Positions 49,087 to 61,424 of a DNA stretch of 64,000 nucleotides are shown here, one piece after another. The notes under the pieces are model-generated. The model ran no database searches and had not been told where the DNA came from. It saw only the letters and a list, made by a program, of their open reading frames with translations. Both the position numbers and the translations under genes were made by a program. The stretch's first letter is position 1; each line of letters starts with the position of its first letter. The stretch is from Pterobdella sp. o SKG-2022 (Eukaryota; Annelida; Clitellata; Hirudinida; Piscicolidae): NCBI GenBank assembly GCA_964035795.1, contig OZ038320.1, positions 358,553 to 422,552 of the forward strand. The letters run 5' to 3'.

Positions 49087-51239
49087 ATGGAGTTGAGATT
49101 AATTTTGTCTTTCTTTTTACTGTGTCTTTTTAAAGGTTTCAAAGTTACATTTATTGCAAACATTCAACATGTGAACCTCATATAAATATATAAATTTATA
49201 ATTTATACCAAATAACGTCAAAATGCTTTTCAATTCAAACTAGTTTTTATCAACCTGAAACTTGCACAGACCACACCACTGCTCTCAGAGAAGTTTTCAA
49301 TGCCAAGTTTGAACGTGAGTTGCTTTTTGGGTGGGTATGTGGTGTTTAACAAAAATTTTCAATTGCACCTTCCATCTCCATCGCATCACTCTGCCTCAAT
49401 TCATACCTTTTCTCAAACAAATCAAAACACCGGATAGCATACTTCGATAAATTCTATCTGTTTCTATGAAAAGCCCATGTAAGTTGAGCATCAGTTGAGT
49501 TTGGGTTTGAGTAGGGCCATAAGGAAGTTTTGCAGGGCGCTACTTCTTGTGTACCAAAAAATTGCAATAATAATTAGTATAGAAAAGATTTTAGAAAGAG
49601 ATTTTGCAACGAAAACAACTGTTTATATAAGAACCATTTGGACGTTCATGATTTTAAAACTTTTGAGAGACCTGTATGGATACATAAATCCATTTTATCA
49701 CACGGTTGATTTGAGAACATTTTAAAGCATATTTTACTTGCACGCCAACATCTTATCAATATAAGCATCAATAATTCGAATACCATCACATACTTTCTCT
49801 CATAAACTCTCCCTTCTTCCACTCCAAACCTCAAACCAAAAAAGTTTAGAGATGCTACATAACCCGACAGAGAATTGTTACAAGTACGCCTGGGACCACA
49901 ACAGACTAACAACATGCAAACTCAAAGTCTCTCTCAGACCTTTTTTGGGGTCACACCACGTTGTCTCTTATAGCAATGAAACATTCTTCAAGAAATTCAC
50001 TAGTCAGTGAGTATCCAATTGATTGCATTCATTCAAGTTTGAATGATTAGTTTGAATGCTTACTCATTTGTTTGTTTGGCTTTTTTTTTCTTTAGTGCAT
50101 GAGACATCTGCAGCTGTTTTTGGGATGTTCTTTTACATACCGAGTTGCTTAAATGCTTTCACTCTATGTTTTAAAATTATTGTCAATTATTCGAAATATC
50201 ACCACCACCTTCCCCATCACGACCATAACCACCATCACCACCACTACAACCACCACCACCATCACACAAAAATACTGGCACTCCTTCAAGATACACGGAC
50301 TTGTTAAGAAAGGGGTGCTTCCGACAAGACCTCTTTTCCCAAAGAAACTCTCAGTCACACAAGGAAGAATTGTTCACTAGGGTGGTCTATGAGGATGACT
50401 TTAATAAAGGTGAGATTTCAAATTCTTTTCCAAGTCCCATAGTTTGAGAAAATATATGAGAGATTTAACCTTAAGAGATTAAGTCTATTAGTTATTTTCA
50501 CCAGCCACGGTGAAAAAAGGAGATTTACAAACACTGATAGTTTTAAGATACGAAGCTTTTCGTCATCAAAGGGACATCTTCAAGTATGCCAAACACCAAC
50601 CCCCCCACTTATATATACTGTTAAAAATGAAATAAATTTTTACTTTTCGAAAAATATTTTCAAACATTAAATAAGTTAAAACAAAAACTCTATGTTCAAA
50701 ACTAGGGCAACTATCAAACTTCAACTGACACCGCAGAGTGGCTTGAGTGTGCAGAGCTGGTGGCGAGATCTGAGAAGGAAGGTGGCCATTTTAACTGTCC
50801 TCTGAATCTCACAAAAAACTTCCAAAACTGCAAGTAATTCCTCTGCTTGGAATAAATTCTTGAAATGGTAGACCCATCAGATATCCATTCAAGATTTGAT
50901 TATGGATGTTAAACACCAGGGCAGCCAAAAACTCGATTTTCGTGACGAAAATCGATAATTTCGTCATACTATCTTCATTTTTAATTATTTGAATTATATA
51001 TTATAAAAATAATACATTAAATGCTTTTTTGTTTATAAGAAACTCCTTAAACCACGTTGTTACGCTACAGAGCTGACGAACACCTGGATTCGATGAGCAA
51101 GGAGTGGCTGGTTGAGGGAGAAGCAGGTAAACTCAGACATACCATCAACTCTCAAACATTCAGTTCTGATAATGATGATTTTGTCGCTTGTGATCTCAAC
51201 AAAGTGGAGAATTACTTGCGTGTTGAAGAGTCTTGTTGA
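49087..51239 (+). CDS. Secreted eight-cysteine protein, copy 1 (unknown family, 211 aa)
   Basis: Six exons: 49087-49135, 49270-49314, 49850-50006, 50291-50409, 50737-50833, 51071-51239 (stop TGA), with intron phases 1, 1, 2, 1, 2. It starts with a signal peptide (MELRLILSFFLLCLFK); there is no other membrane helix. The mature part has cysteines in the contexts ENCYKY, TTCKLKV, KGCFRQD, LECAEL, FNCPLN, QNCK, VACDLN and ESC, the last being C-terminal. N-glycosylation sites include SNET and NLTK. The next gene downstream has the same exon plan and the same order of eight cysteines, which strongly supports both models. A poly(A) signal AATAAA lies at 51312. I do not recognise the fold; an extracellular disulfide-bonded protein is as far as the sequence goes. 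The exon 4 acceptor is CCTTCAAG, preceded by a CACCAC tract. Confidence 0.78.
50198..50272 (+). repeat. CACCACCATCA tract before exon 4 of secreted gene 1
   Basis: C/A-rich, G-free imperfect repeat ending about 20 bases before the acceptor of exon 4. Confidence 0.8.
50495..50600. repeat. Hairpin-element fragment in intron 4 of secreted gene 1
   Basis: TTTTCACCAGCCACGGTGAA is self-complementary at its ends and shares CACCAGCCACGGTG with the 1.0-kb hairpin. ACGAAGCTTTTCGT follows at about 50549. Confidence 0.55.
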
Positions 51240-51311
51240 TGTGAGTTTTGAAATTTAAGTTAAATTTTCTACACTACCAATCAATAACTTCTTTATACAA
51301 TTACAAGTGCG

Positions 51312-51317
51312 AATAAA
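51312..51317 (+). terminator. Poly(A) signal of secreted gene 1
   Basis: Canonical AATAAA 73 bases after the stop codon. Confidence 0.55.
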
Positions 51318-52686
51318 CTTATAGGGGCCTCTACCGCAAGAGTCTCAAGGCCATTTTGTATTCAAATTTTAAACTCTCATCATCTGATCTTTAATTTGAA
51401 GTTTCCAGTTTTAAAATGTGTTAATTGTTATAAAGGTCAAATGTTGAGATTGTTACAAGAGTGTTTGTTTTGCACAGGTTTAAAAGAAATATCAAAGGGC
51501 GGCTGCAGATTTCACTAAGAACTCGTGTGAAGTTGATGTTTATGCAGACGTTTTTGATTTAGTTTAAAAAATATGTTTATGAAGTTTGTTTTGATTTCAT
51601 TTAAATTTGTTAAAACAATAATCTGTTATTTTCAAATTTAACAACTTATTTCTTAAAATAAATTCCACTAAATGCTAAACTGCTGTTTTTTTAGAGACAT
51701 CTTATATCTTTTTTTTTTATCCAACTAATTAACTATTAATTAACTACTGTTATATCTATTCCCTTACCTTTTTCATAGGCAGATTTTTTTATCCACATTG
51801 AAAATGGTTTTTTAAATGATTAAAAAATAAAATAATTAAAGTCTTTTCTGAAATTTTTGAATGCTAACAAAATTCTCGCTGATGTCTTTACAAAACCTGC
51901 GTTCATAACTATGCCCATTTGAGGAATCCACTTAAAAACTCAGCTTTAAAAATTTGATGTCGAAATAATAATAATAATATAAACAATTTGGAACAATTTT
52001 TGAGTCACAGGTTTAAAACTTCGAGATTCGGGAGCTTAAAACTTCGACGACTACAAAAGCTACACATTTGAATGGAGACTTGTGTTGGAATTGGTGAAAT
52101 CCCTAAAATGCTCAAGTTCATAAAACAAAACTCTTTCTCACATCACTGGAGATAGTTTTTTATGAAATGTGGGATGAGCTTTTGAAGTGTTGTTCAACCA
52201 CATGAATCTCAAACCATCCGACATATGACCTTTTTTCTGTAGCTCGATGCAAACTGAGTTGAACTAAATAGTGAGGTAAATTAGAGTTGAGGAAATAAAT
52301 GATTCAATTATTTGAATGCACTCAACTCAGGTTTTTAACCACTATTTAGATTCAACAAACAAAACTTAGCTATTATCACAGAGAGGAACAACTGAGTTAC
52401 TATTAGATTTCAATGAACATTTTGTTGAAGTTGAACCTATAACATTTTCATTAAGCTGCATTAATACAATTTTTGTGTGCACATCCGCTCCCACATGCTT
52501 AAACCAAAAACCTCGTTACAATTATGCTTTTGTAAAGTGTTCTTATCAAGATCAATAATATTTTAATTTCACAGAAGGTGGTTGATGATGAATGAAGCTT
52601 TGTGATGCAGATTGAAGTCACGATATGTTTTCTAATCAACATCAGTTCAAATTATTCTCAGGCACACATCTTCCTTCACCATCTTC
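51318..52686. other. Spacer between the two secreted genes
   Basis: AT-rich, with no third copy of the family and no other exon. Confidence 0.6.
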
Positions 52687-52694
52687 TATAAAAG
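52687..52694 (+). promoter_or_regulatory. TATA box of secreted gene 2
   Basis: TATAAAAG, the same octamer as in the upstream paralog, 53 bases before the ATG at 52740. Transcription about 30 bases downstream would exclude the earlier in-frame ATG at 52713. Confidence 0.6.
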
Positions 52695-52739
52695 CCGTTC
52701 TGAAAAAGACTGATGCACAACTATCCAAAACAACTTAAA

Positions 52740-54502
52740 ATGTTTACCTTACTGTCGCTGTTTTTGTTCGTTGCCTGTGTCTCTGCAGGTACTGCTCAGT
52801 TTTATTCCATCATCACTATCATCATCATCATCTTCTTCTTCCCCTTCTTCACAGTCATCTTTCCAATCATTTTTGTTGGTGATGTTATCAGAATCATCAT
52901 TACTCTCATGCTGCTTTTAAATCAATGAATTAATTTTTAAATTCCTCAAATTTGATGGGGACCTATTATCATCTTTTCTCTGACCTCCTTCCTAATTCAT
53001 TTTTTTTTTTTTTTGTGGAAAATATTTAAACATGGATAAAAAGTATGTTTCAAACAAACCACAGCCCCTACTAGACCTCAAGTAGGCAACTTCCAAATCG
53101 ACTTCTTTCGTGAGTTTTAAAATTTTACTCCCAAATAAAAAAAAATATTAGAAAATTTTTACAAACAATAGATGTTTAAATAACTACTTCAGTTGGGTGT
53201 GAGAGAACACACTGGGAAGAGAAAAGCAGTTTGGAGACCTGCCGACTCAATGTAAAGTCCAAGCCATCTGGGCACACAGATTTTGAATTCAGTGATGCCA
53301 CTCTGTTGAGATATATCAGCTTGGTGTAAGCAGTGTTTTTGTTATCTTTTTATCATCTGCTGGAAACCTATCAACGCTTTTTTAGTTTCAGAAAGCCTAT
53401 ATTTGAGGAAAGTTGCTTCTTCTTCGACCACTTGTCAGATGAACATTACCTCCATGACTTTTTCGATTCTCAGACACAAACCCTCACCCACACTGAATCT
53501 AAAGCTTTAACATTCACAGGTTAAATATTTTTCTCATTTCTTAGACATGCGAAAAAATGTCTCAAATCAAAGAGTCTTAAACAAATAGATGAAGCGAACG
53601 TCGAACCTTTTCGACGAGAGTTTCAACAAGCTTTCAAACACATCGAGCTGTATAAAAAATAAACACAAAGTAACTATTTGGCCAAATATGCCCAAGTTTT
53701 TCGTAAGATTTCTTGGAAATTTAAGTTTTTTAACAGAAATCTTTGTGAAATTTGAAAAAACAAATACTTTGTTTCTCACAAAATAATTTGAATCTATTCT
53801 ACTTCAACTTTGCAAGGTTCCTTGGCCAACTTGACTTGCTCAAAGGTAGTGGTGTCTAAAAACGACAAATCGAAGTTGCAAGGCTGTCAGTTCAGCGCAG
53901 TTCTGGGCAGCAAATGCGAGTAAGAAATAGTTGAATAATTAACTAGACTAGCCTATTAACAAAAACGATTTGTATCAAACACTTTTATTAACTGAATAAT
54001 AATACGAAGTTTTTCGTAAGTTGAACTCACATTATCAAGTATACAAACTTGAAGACGTTGGTAACATCATTTAATATTAATTCTATAACAAAAAGCTTCG
54101 TATTATTATTCAGTTAAGAAAAGTGTTTAATTCAAATTAAATAGTTGAATGTTCTATGGTTTTGTTGGATTGGGAGTAAAAGTGTTGCAGCAGTGTAATT
54201 TTGAAAAAAATTCTTGAAAAGAAAAAAAATTTTATATTTCGATCAAAAGTATAAACTTTCAGAAATAAAATAAAATTTTCATATAAATTAATTTAAGTTT
54301 TTAAATTAGCACAGAAATAGCTGAGAGACACATGCAAGCTAACCTTTTTATCAAGTACTTCCCCGATGATCAGAAATACGACGAAACGAACCGAGGTATG
54401 CACGCTTACTCCACTAGTGGAGACAGTACCTCGTGTCACGTCATTCCTCAAGTCGAATCTTACTTGACATTCAAAGTGGGTCAAGACGTCTGTCCAGGTT
54501 AA
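52740..54502 (+). CDS. Secreted eight-cysteine protein, copy 2 (paralog, 216 aa)
   Basis: Six exons: 52740-52788, 53065-53109, 53193-53325, 53392-53519, 53817-53919, 54310-54502 (stop TAA). Exons 1 and 2 have exactly the lengths of copy 1 (49 and 45), and the intron phases 1, 1, 2, 1, 2 are the same. The signal peptide is MFTLLSLFLFVACVSA. Cysteines after it: LGCERTHW, ETCRLNV, ESCFFFD, LTCSKV, QGCQFS, SKC, TSCHV and DVCPG, in the same order and spacing class as copy 1. Best-aligned blocks are C-x4-W...L.TC.L.V (exon 3) and C...VE.YL (exon 6); elsewhere the two are strongly diverged. A start at 52713 would add nine residues (MHNYPKQLK) but lies at the expected cap site. Function unknown. Confidence 0.78.
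53948..54128. mobile_element. Foldback (hairpin) element in intron 5 of secreted gene 2
   Basis: Arms at about 53977-54015 and 54090-54128 are near-perfect inverted repeats (AACTGAATAATAATACGAAG and its complement). The left part continues into TTTTTCGTAAGTTGAACT and CATTATCAAGTATACAAACT, shared with 46063-46175. Confidence 0.8.
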
Positions 54503-55144
54503 GTTTTGTTATCATGCTGAAGTTGTTTGGAAAGTTGGCAGTTCGAGTTACGCTGTCGTTGAAAGCATTTTTGAGAATTTATATGCCTCAAGTAGATTAT
54601 TCTATATCATCATCAGGTAACTGACATTTTGAGTTTAAAATTATGTATGTTTTCAATCTTCCAGGTTTGCCGAATTGAAACGGACTCGTGACCTTGCTTG
54701 AAAAATACTTTTAGAATTAATTCAAAAAAAAAGTCATTTAAAAATTTCGAATAAAATACCTACCAAAACGTTCAGTAAATCATTTTTCAAAAACTTTTTG
54801 ATCTCAAAAGTTTGAAAACTACAAAAATATTCAAGCAAATATAATTTTGAATTTCTCATGAACAATTTTTCCCATGTTATCAAAAAAGCATTTTAAAGTT
54901 CGGAAAGATAATAAAAATAATTGCATAACAAAACCACTTAGTTTAATTTTTCTATTTGGAATCAAATTCAAATTTATTCGTTATATTACATTAGCTCAAG
55001 TGATTTTTATACCATTTATTTTAACTGCCATCCATCATGCAACCGATAAGCACGATTTTAGAGACTGACTTGGTTGGCAGATTCTTACATAAAGCACAAA
55101 AAAAACACGAAAAAGCAAATGATTTTTGATTTTTAGTTGCATTT
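54503..55144. other. Spacer between convergent genes
   Basis: AT-rich, no exon. Candidate poly(A) signals: AATAAA at about 54750 (+) for secreted gene 2, and TTTATT at 54972 (AATAAA on -) for the Ig gene. Confidence 0.5.
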
Positions 55145-58100
55145 CTAACAACTTACAATGGAAATATAAAACAAAGAGTTCACAGCGGGTAAGAACACAA
55201 AATTTGGTGGTTCGGCAGTGAAAGACTTCAAAGTTCCCACAAATCGCTTTCTTTTGAGCCAATATTTCTGTCATCAAAATAGCAAAAGTAGTAAAAACTA
55301 ATGTTGACTAAACAAATTTTTAGAAAAAAAAACAATAATAAAACAAAAAAATAAAATAATTATAACGTTGTAGTTGATCTGAATGAGTGGATGATAGACT
55401 TCTTCTGAAGATTGTGGTGATAACAGGTTCAGAATATGCATTCATCAGTATTACTTGTATTACCGCTTATAAGTTTCTTTGAATGTAACTGTCTTACCAG
55501 TTATTAATTTAATAAAATTCAACGCATTAAAATGAAGTTAAACATTAGGTGAGTTGAGGTGAAACAGTCGGAAATCAATAGAATAGAAACAAACATTATC
55601 TAGTGATAATGTAAGATATTCTTTCGGAAAGCTTCGTGTATTAAGTTTCTCAATAAACCAGTGTTTGTTTCTATTATATTTCGGTAAGTTATCTGAGAAT
55701 CACATTTTGGATTGAGTCTAACTCATTTTACTAATTAATCGTCCTTTTGAAAAAAATAACTATATCAAACTTCCAAAACTCACTTTTTTGTAGAAGAAAA
55801 TGCCCAGAGGAAGCAAGACTAATAACATCAAAAGCCACGCAAACCAATAATTTGTGCCTATTCATTAAAAATTTTTACTTATAACCGTTTTTCATACAAG
55901 TGCTTTTAAAAGTGAAAAATAGAAAACTCTTCTGGTATGGTTTGAAATCAACTCGTCTTGCATTTTTCCACAACTGAAGCGTTAAAAATATATTCGTTTT
56001 TGAAGATATTGTTACTCTTAGTTCTGTCCAAATTCCTCCTTCTAGACCACCAACAAGATCTCGGTGCCTTTGACTGATTCCTTGTCGAAGCATCTCATCT
56101 GGTTTCCACTTCTGGATACAAGGGGTGCAACCAGAAATGAAGATCGGGTTACCTCCGTTGAGTAGTTCTGCACGCTGCAGTTGGTCTTTGGTTGATCTCA
56201 TAAAATTTTCAAAAAAGTTTTTGTATTGTCACTAGAGCCGGCTCAGAGAGGCGAAGAAAGAGTTCGGAAAGCATCATCGAAAAACACATCTCGTCTTTGA
56301 TGCTTGCTTTGAACCTAAAAATAGTCCTTAACACTATTTTTTCAATCGAATTTCTTCACATCGACGCAGAGATGGTCTGAATAAGACAAATGCATGGTCT
56401 TCAGGGATGTGAGGTGTAAATGCAAACCAAAGTTGCTGGTTTCAAGATCGTTAAATATATTTGCGCATGGAGTAGCGTCGAATGGTTGACAAATATATTT
56501 CATAACCACCATCAAATTCAGTTTTGTGATTAATTAAATGATGTATGACAAAAATATTCCAAGCCAACCTGCAATAATGCCTTCCACAAGCGTGGTGGAG
56601 GAGGAAACAGAAGACTTGGAATTAGTGGCGACACATGTTATAGTGCTCAAATCGTGGAATTTTTTCAGACCTTCAACCATCAAGCTTTAAATTCAAAATT
56701 GAAACAATAGTTAAAATATAATAGGTTAAAAAAAGAATATTATAATTAAGAACTACGTAGTATTCGAAGAAGAAAAAGAAAAGGTGAAGCCAGGGAAGGT
56801 GTAAGGTTCCAGGTAGTCGTGGTCTATGTAAACTAGGTTGTCTTGCGAGCGATTCGTTGGTACCAGCAACAATTTGCCTTCGTATAACCAATGAATGCTG
56901 GGATGAGGTTTAGCAATGGCTTTGCAGGTTAAATTGACGAATGAACTGTAGAAATAAGTTTTTTCTGGAAGAAAAACAGTGAACTTGGGATCCGTACGGC
57001 CTGAGCGAAAAAGTAATGTATATAAAAATAATGGTGAAAAAAAAAAGAATTATGAATGAAAGACTAATGATGATAAAGAACTGGAAGATGGTGATGTTGA
57101 GAATGAAGAATCAAGCAATGGCGATGATCAAGAAGCAAACCTATTGCTTGGATTTTGAGTTCAGCCAATTGCACATCGTGGTACTCTGCTCTTTTGTTTT
57201 CTTGAGAAAAAAGAGGAAACTATTTTGGAGGCTCATAATCGATAAAATCAACAATAACATCAATACATTGATTAGTCAATTGAAGTATGAAAGAGTAAGG
57301 AAATTCTATAAACTTGAACACTGCTAAATACCGGTAAAAGCCTATAAACTTAGTGCCTTTTAGGTTTGCTTCAAGTGAATTTTTAGAAACCTGTTACCAC
57401 GCAGATGAAAGTGTACAGCTGTCTACAAGCCATCTTTTTTCTTATCGTTACCACGTGTGAATATTGAGTTCTGCAATGGGTTAATACAAAATTGAAGAGT
57501 ATGTTTCAAGGTTTGTCAGCTAATGCATCTTTAAGGCCACAAAACTCTTGCAAATCTTGACGGGAAAAATAATGTGTTTGAAGGAAATCTCCCACTTTCT
57601 CATCCCTCATAAGGTTTCGAAACACCTCATTTTTTGCTTCTTCAAACAAAGCCAAGTCTTAATGTCATTCTCAAATTGTGAATTTCATTCAGAAATCATT
57701 TGAATGAATGTTCGATTTTTTTATGTTTCGACTTCAAAAGCCTCGAACTGCCTGAGGCCAATGAGACCTTAAAGCTACACCACTCGAGTAGCAGCTAGGC
57801 GTGGGCTTTATGAATTTTCCATGCAACGTAGAGCAGTGTGCTCAAAGCATCAGCTATGCACACAGATATTTCGAATACTGTAAAAAGCTCAAATTGTGAA
57901 TTTTAATTTGAAAACGCCACAAACAGAAAAAAAATATTTTTTTTGCATTTGCTTTTCAAAATACCTGAATTTTTCAAAAACACATGTATTTAAAGCTGAA
58001 AATGATTGAGGCTTGACTTTATATTGAAGTTGCAAAAGTCGCCATTACATATAACGTAAAAAGCTGGAAGAATTTTACAAAGTTTTTTCAAAGTTGCTGC

Positions 58101-61100
58101 CATTTTTGACTGGGTAGCTTCAAGCATTATTGGCCATTCAAAAGATTTTGAACTGTCACCCTCATTTCAGCCGTCTTCATATGAACTCAAACACACTCGA
58201 TAGATGTTTTTAAAAAATTATTATGTTAACTATTATTGAAAACTAAAAAAATACGGGAATTATACAATGTAAATAATGACTAAGATATGAGCATAGAGAC
58301 TCGAAGCCCAACTTGGAGTAGGAGGTGTAGAAGAGGTCTTCGGAGGGCTCAGTTCCCATCTCCACGTGGTTCTGTCTGCTTGGAAAACCACGTGATGAAG
58401 ATACTTCCGGAAAAAATATTATACTTTTATTTGAATAAAATTTTTATATAAAGGTATTGCGGTCCGACCCGAAACGGACGTGGCACGTTATAGGAGGTTG
58501 GTAGAAACAACTATTTGCAAAGAATTTGATTTCGACCGGAGAGTTTTCGATAATTTCAGCGTCTTTTTCGAAATCCAGAAGGAGTTTTTGATCGGTCCTG
58601 ATCAAGGTGATGTGTGAGTCAGAAGAGCCTTGGGAGTTGGTGGCGTGACAGCGTAACTTTTTGTTTGCCTCCATGGATACATTTATCACGGATTTTATTA
58701 TGCTATCCTGTTTTGATTGTATGCCACATCATGCAACAAAAAAAACATCACACATAAATAAAGACTTTTTTAAGAAGGCCACAAAACCAACCACAAGCGA
58801 CAACAAAATTTTCTTCTAAAATTTATTTACCTTTTCAAAATTTCTGAAATTCAATAAGATAAGCCATTTTTTATCAGGAATTTCCGAATGGCACTCTGTG
58901 ATAGGTTTCCAAAACCACATGACGTTGGGCTTCGGATTACCATAGACATGACAGTAGACTTGCTTGTTTTTGCTAGAAGACACCGTTTCAAGAGAGCTTT
59001 TCACAGTAATAACAGGAATGCCTGTTGGAACAATCCCTCAATAATATTCAATATATACTTTTTATTGCAGTAGATACTTCGAATTTCGATGAAGTAGATT
59101 TTAGTATCTTGTATTATTCCGAAGTCTCCTTGTACTTGTGCCTATAAATTAAAAAATTCATTAACAAGCATTCAGACGTGGAACACACTTTTTCAAAATT
59201 ATACGTCATGAGGTTGTATCAAATTCAATGAAACAACCGAAAAAACGAATTTAAAGAATTTCAAGCTGAACTAGTTTAAATAAAAAATTTATAAATTGTA
59301 TCTTTCGCAATGTTTAAAGCGCTTGGCTGTGAACTGGGAAAAAGGTTTTGAGGGATTTGCAATAGGAAAAGTAAGGTCAAGCAAGTTTGAAAGTAGAACA
59401 AGAGTCTTAAAAAATTGGACCAAAGTAAGAGAAAAAAGATTTTGCATGGAAATGAGAGGTATGGTGTAGAACTGAGTGCAAGATGATTTTTCACTATCCG
59501 CAACAAAATGAGTACATTTAAGAACACTAGTAAATTATATAAAAATACAAAGCTTTTGAGAGCAAGATGAAGATTAAAAGTAGAAGGCTTGAAAGATTTA
59601 AATTGTACAAAAAAAAGAAATATATATATGAAATAGTTGCCACACGATGCATCAGCTTTTAGAAATAAGCTTGTTTACAAGTTAAAAGTGATGAAGTTGA
59701 AAAGAGAAAATGTAGATTGTTGGTAGTTTTTATAAAGAAGAGTTTTCGAGTTCACCACAAAGAAAAATCATTAAGTTGGGACAAAATTTTTCAATTTCTT
59801 TGGAGTGAAAAGACCCGAAAAAATCAATAAAATTTATCTGATAAAATAATAAAAATGGGGGTGAATACAAACAGTGATGGTGTAGGAACCGCCATCAGTC
59901 CTCCTGTCCTTAATGTGCAGCAAGAGGTTTTTGTTTGTATTGTGTATCACGCTGGTTCAATGACATGAACAATAAGAATAATAATAATTATAATGAATGA
60001 GAAAAATATGAGTATTTTTTTATCAACTACTCTCAAAGGATGAGGGGTTATGAGGATAAATTAAAATTTTTCCGAATGAAAAACACATAAGAACAAAAAT
60101 AAACTTTTTCTCATTGATTTTTATTCCGTCTTTGAACCATGAAATCTCAGCAGAAGGGTAAGACAGGCATTCGAACTTTTGAATTGATTTGTATTTTTAA
60201 CTTCTCAAAGACATCTCAATGTATTTATTGATAATTATTAGCTATTTTTACGTCGATTTATGGAAGAATTTCAGTAAATTTATTGAGCAAAAAAAACAGC
60301 TATAAATTTGGATAAGTTTAGCCTTATAATTTTTATAATTAAAATTTACTAATTCTAAACTGAGACACACCAAACAGCACCTCAATATTGACTTTGTCCT
60401 GATTTCCTGGGATGATTATATAGGTAGGAGAACATCTTTCACAGTTTGTTTTTATCCCAAGAAAAGCATGATCTGTAGGTTATATTGATGGGATTTAAAC
60501 AAATTCTACGAATGGAGGTGTGGAGAATGTTTTTGTGACAAGATGGTCTCTGAAAGTCCTCCCTTGGCAACATTGCCAACCTTTCACATGGATTGTACAC
60601 GTGGTACTGCCGACTTTTTTGGTGGTTCCTTTAAAAAGAAGTTTGCATTCATATACACCTTCGTCTCTCAGAGTTAAATCCAGAATTGATACTTCTATCC
60701 CAAAGTCATTAGTTCGGTTTATTATGATTCTAGGTCCTTCTATCTGTATGGGTGTGTGTGTGGGTGTGTTTTTGTTTGGGTGTTCAAGTGATCATAAGAA
60801 TTATTACTAATTCTTCATGGTTGGAAGTTGATATTGTCATGTAGTACAATTCTCTCCATCTGATTTAAAAGTGAAATTGAACAATGAAACAAAACTAAAA
60901 ACGCATGGATGAAACTTGATAGATTGAGACTCAGATAATTTTTGGACTATCTCTACATTGAAGATCAAACCTATGTAGGTTTCTGTCAGCAATCACACAA
61001 GTTAGTGTGACCCTTTGTTGAAGAAGCAAAAACTGACTTTTCTTTTCGAAGTATAACTGCGGTGCTTTTGATGGGTCTGTTTTGAAAGAGGCAAGTTTCA

Positions 61101-61359
61101 TGTTGAAAGATAAAACAACTCGTTTCCCTATACATACACATTGCTTGTTTAAAGGATCTTCACCTCTCTAGCGAACAACTTGGAACGAAAACAAACCTAA
61201 CCTCTCAAATGAAGCGTGCACGTGGTAGTAAACTCCTTAGAGATTCCTTTAGCAACTACAACGCATTCATAATCCCCTTGATCTTTTAAAGTTAAATTAA
61301 ATAGGGAAACATTTATCCCATAGTTAAAAGCTTGGTCCATGCTGATGCTAGGTCCTGGC

Positions 61360-61424
<65 letters not shown>

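Noticed and set aside
57016..57327. Met/Lys-rich plus-strand frame
   Set aside because: Low-complexity AT-rich sequence antisense to the Ig gene intron.
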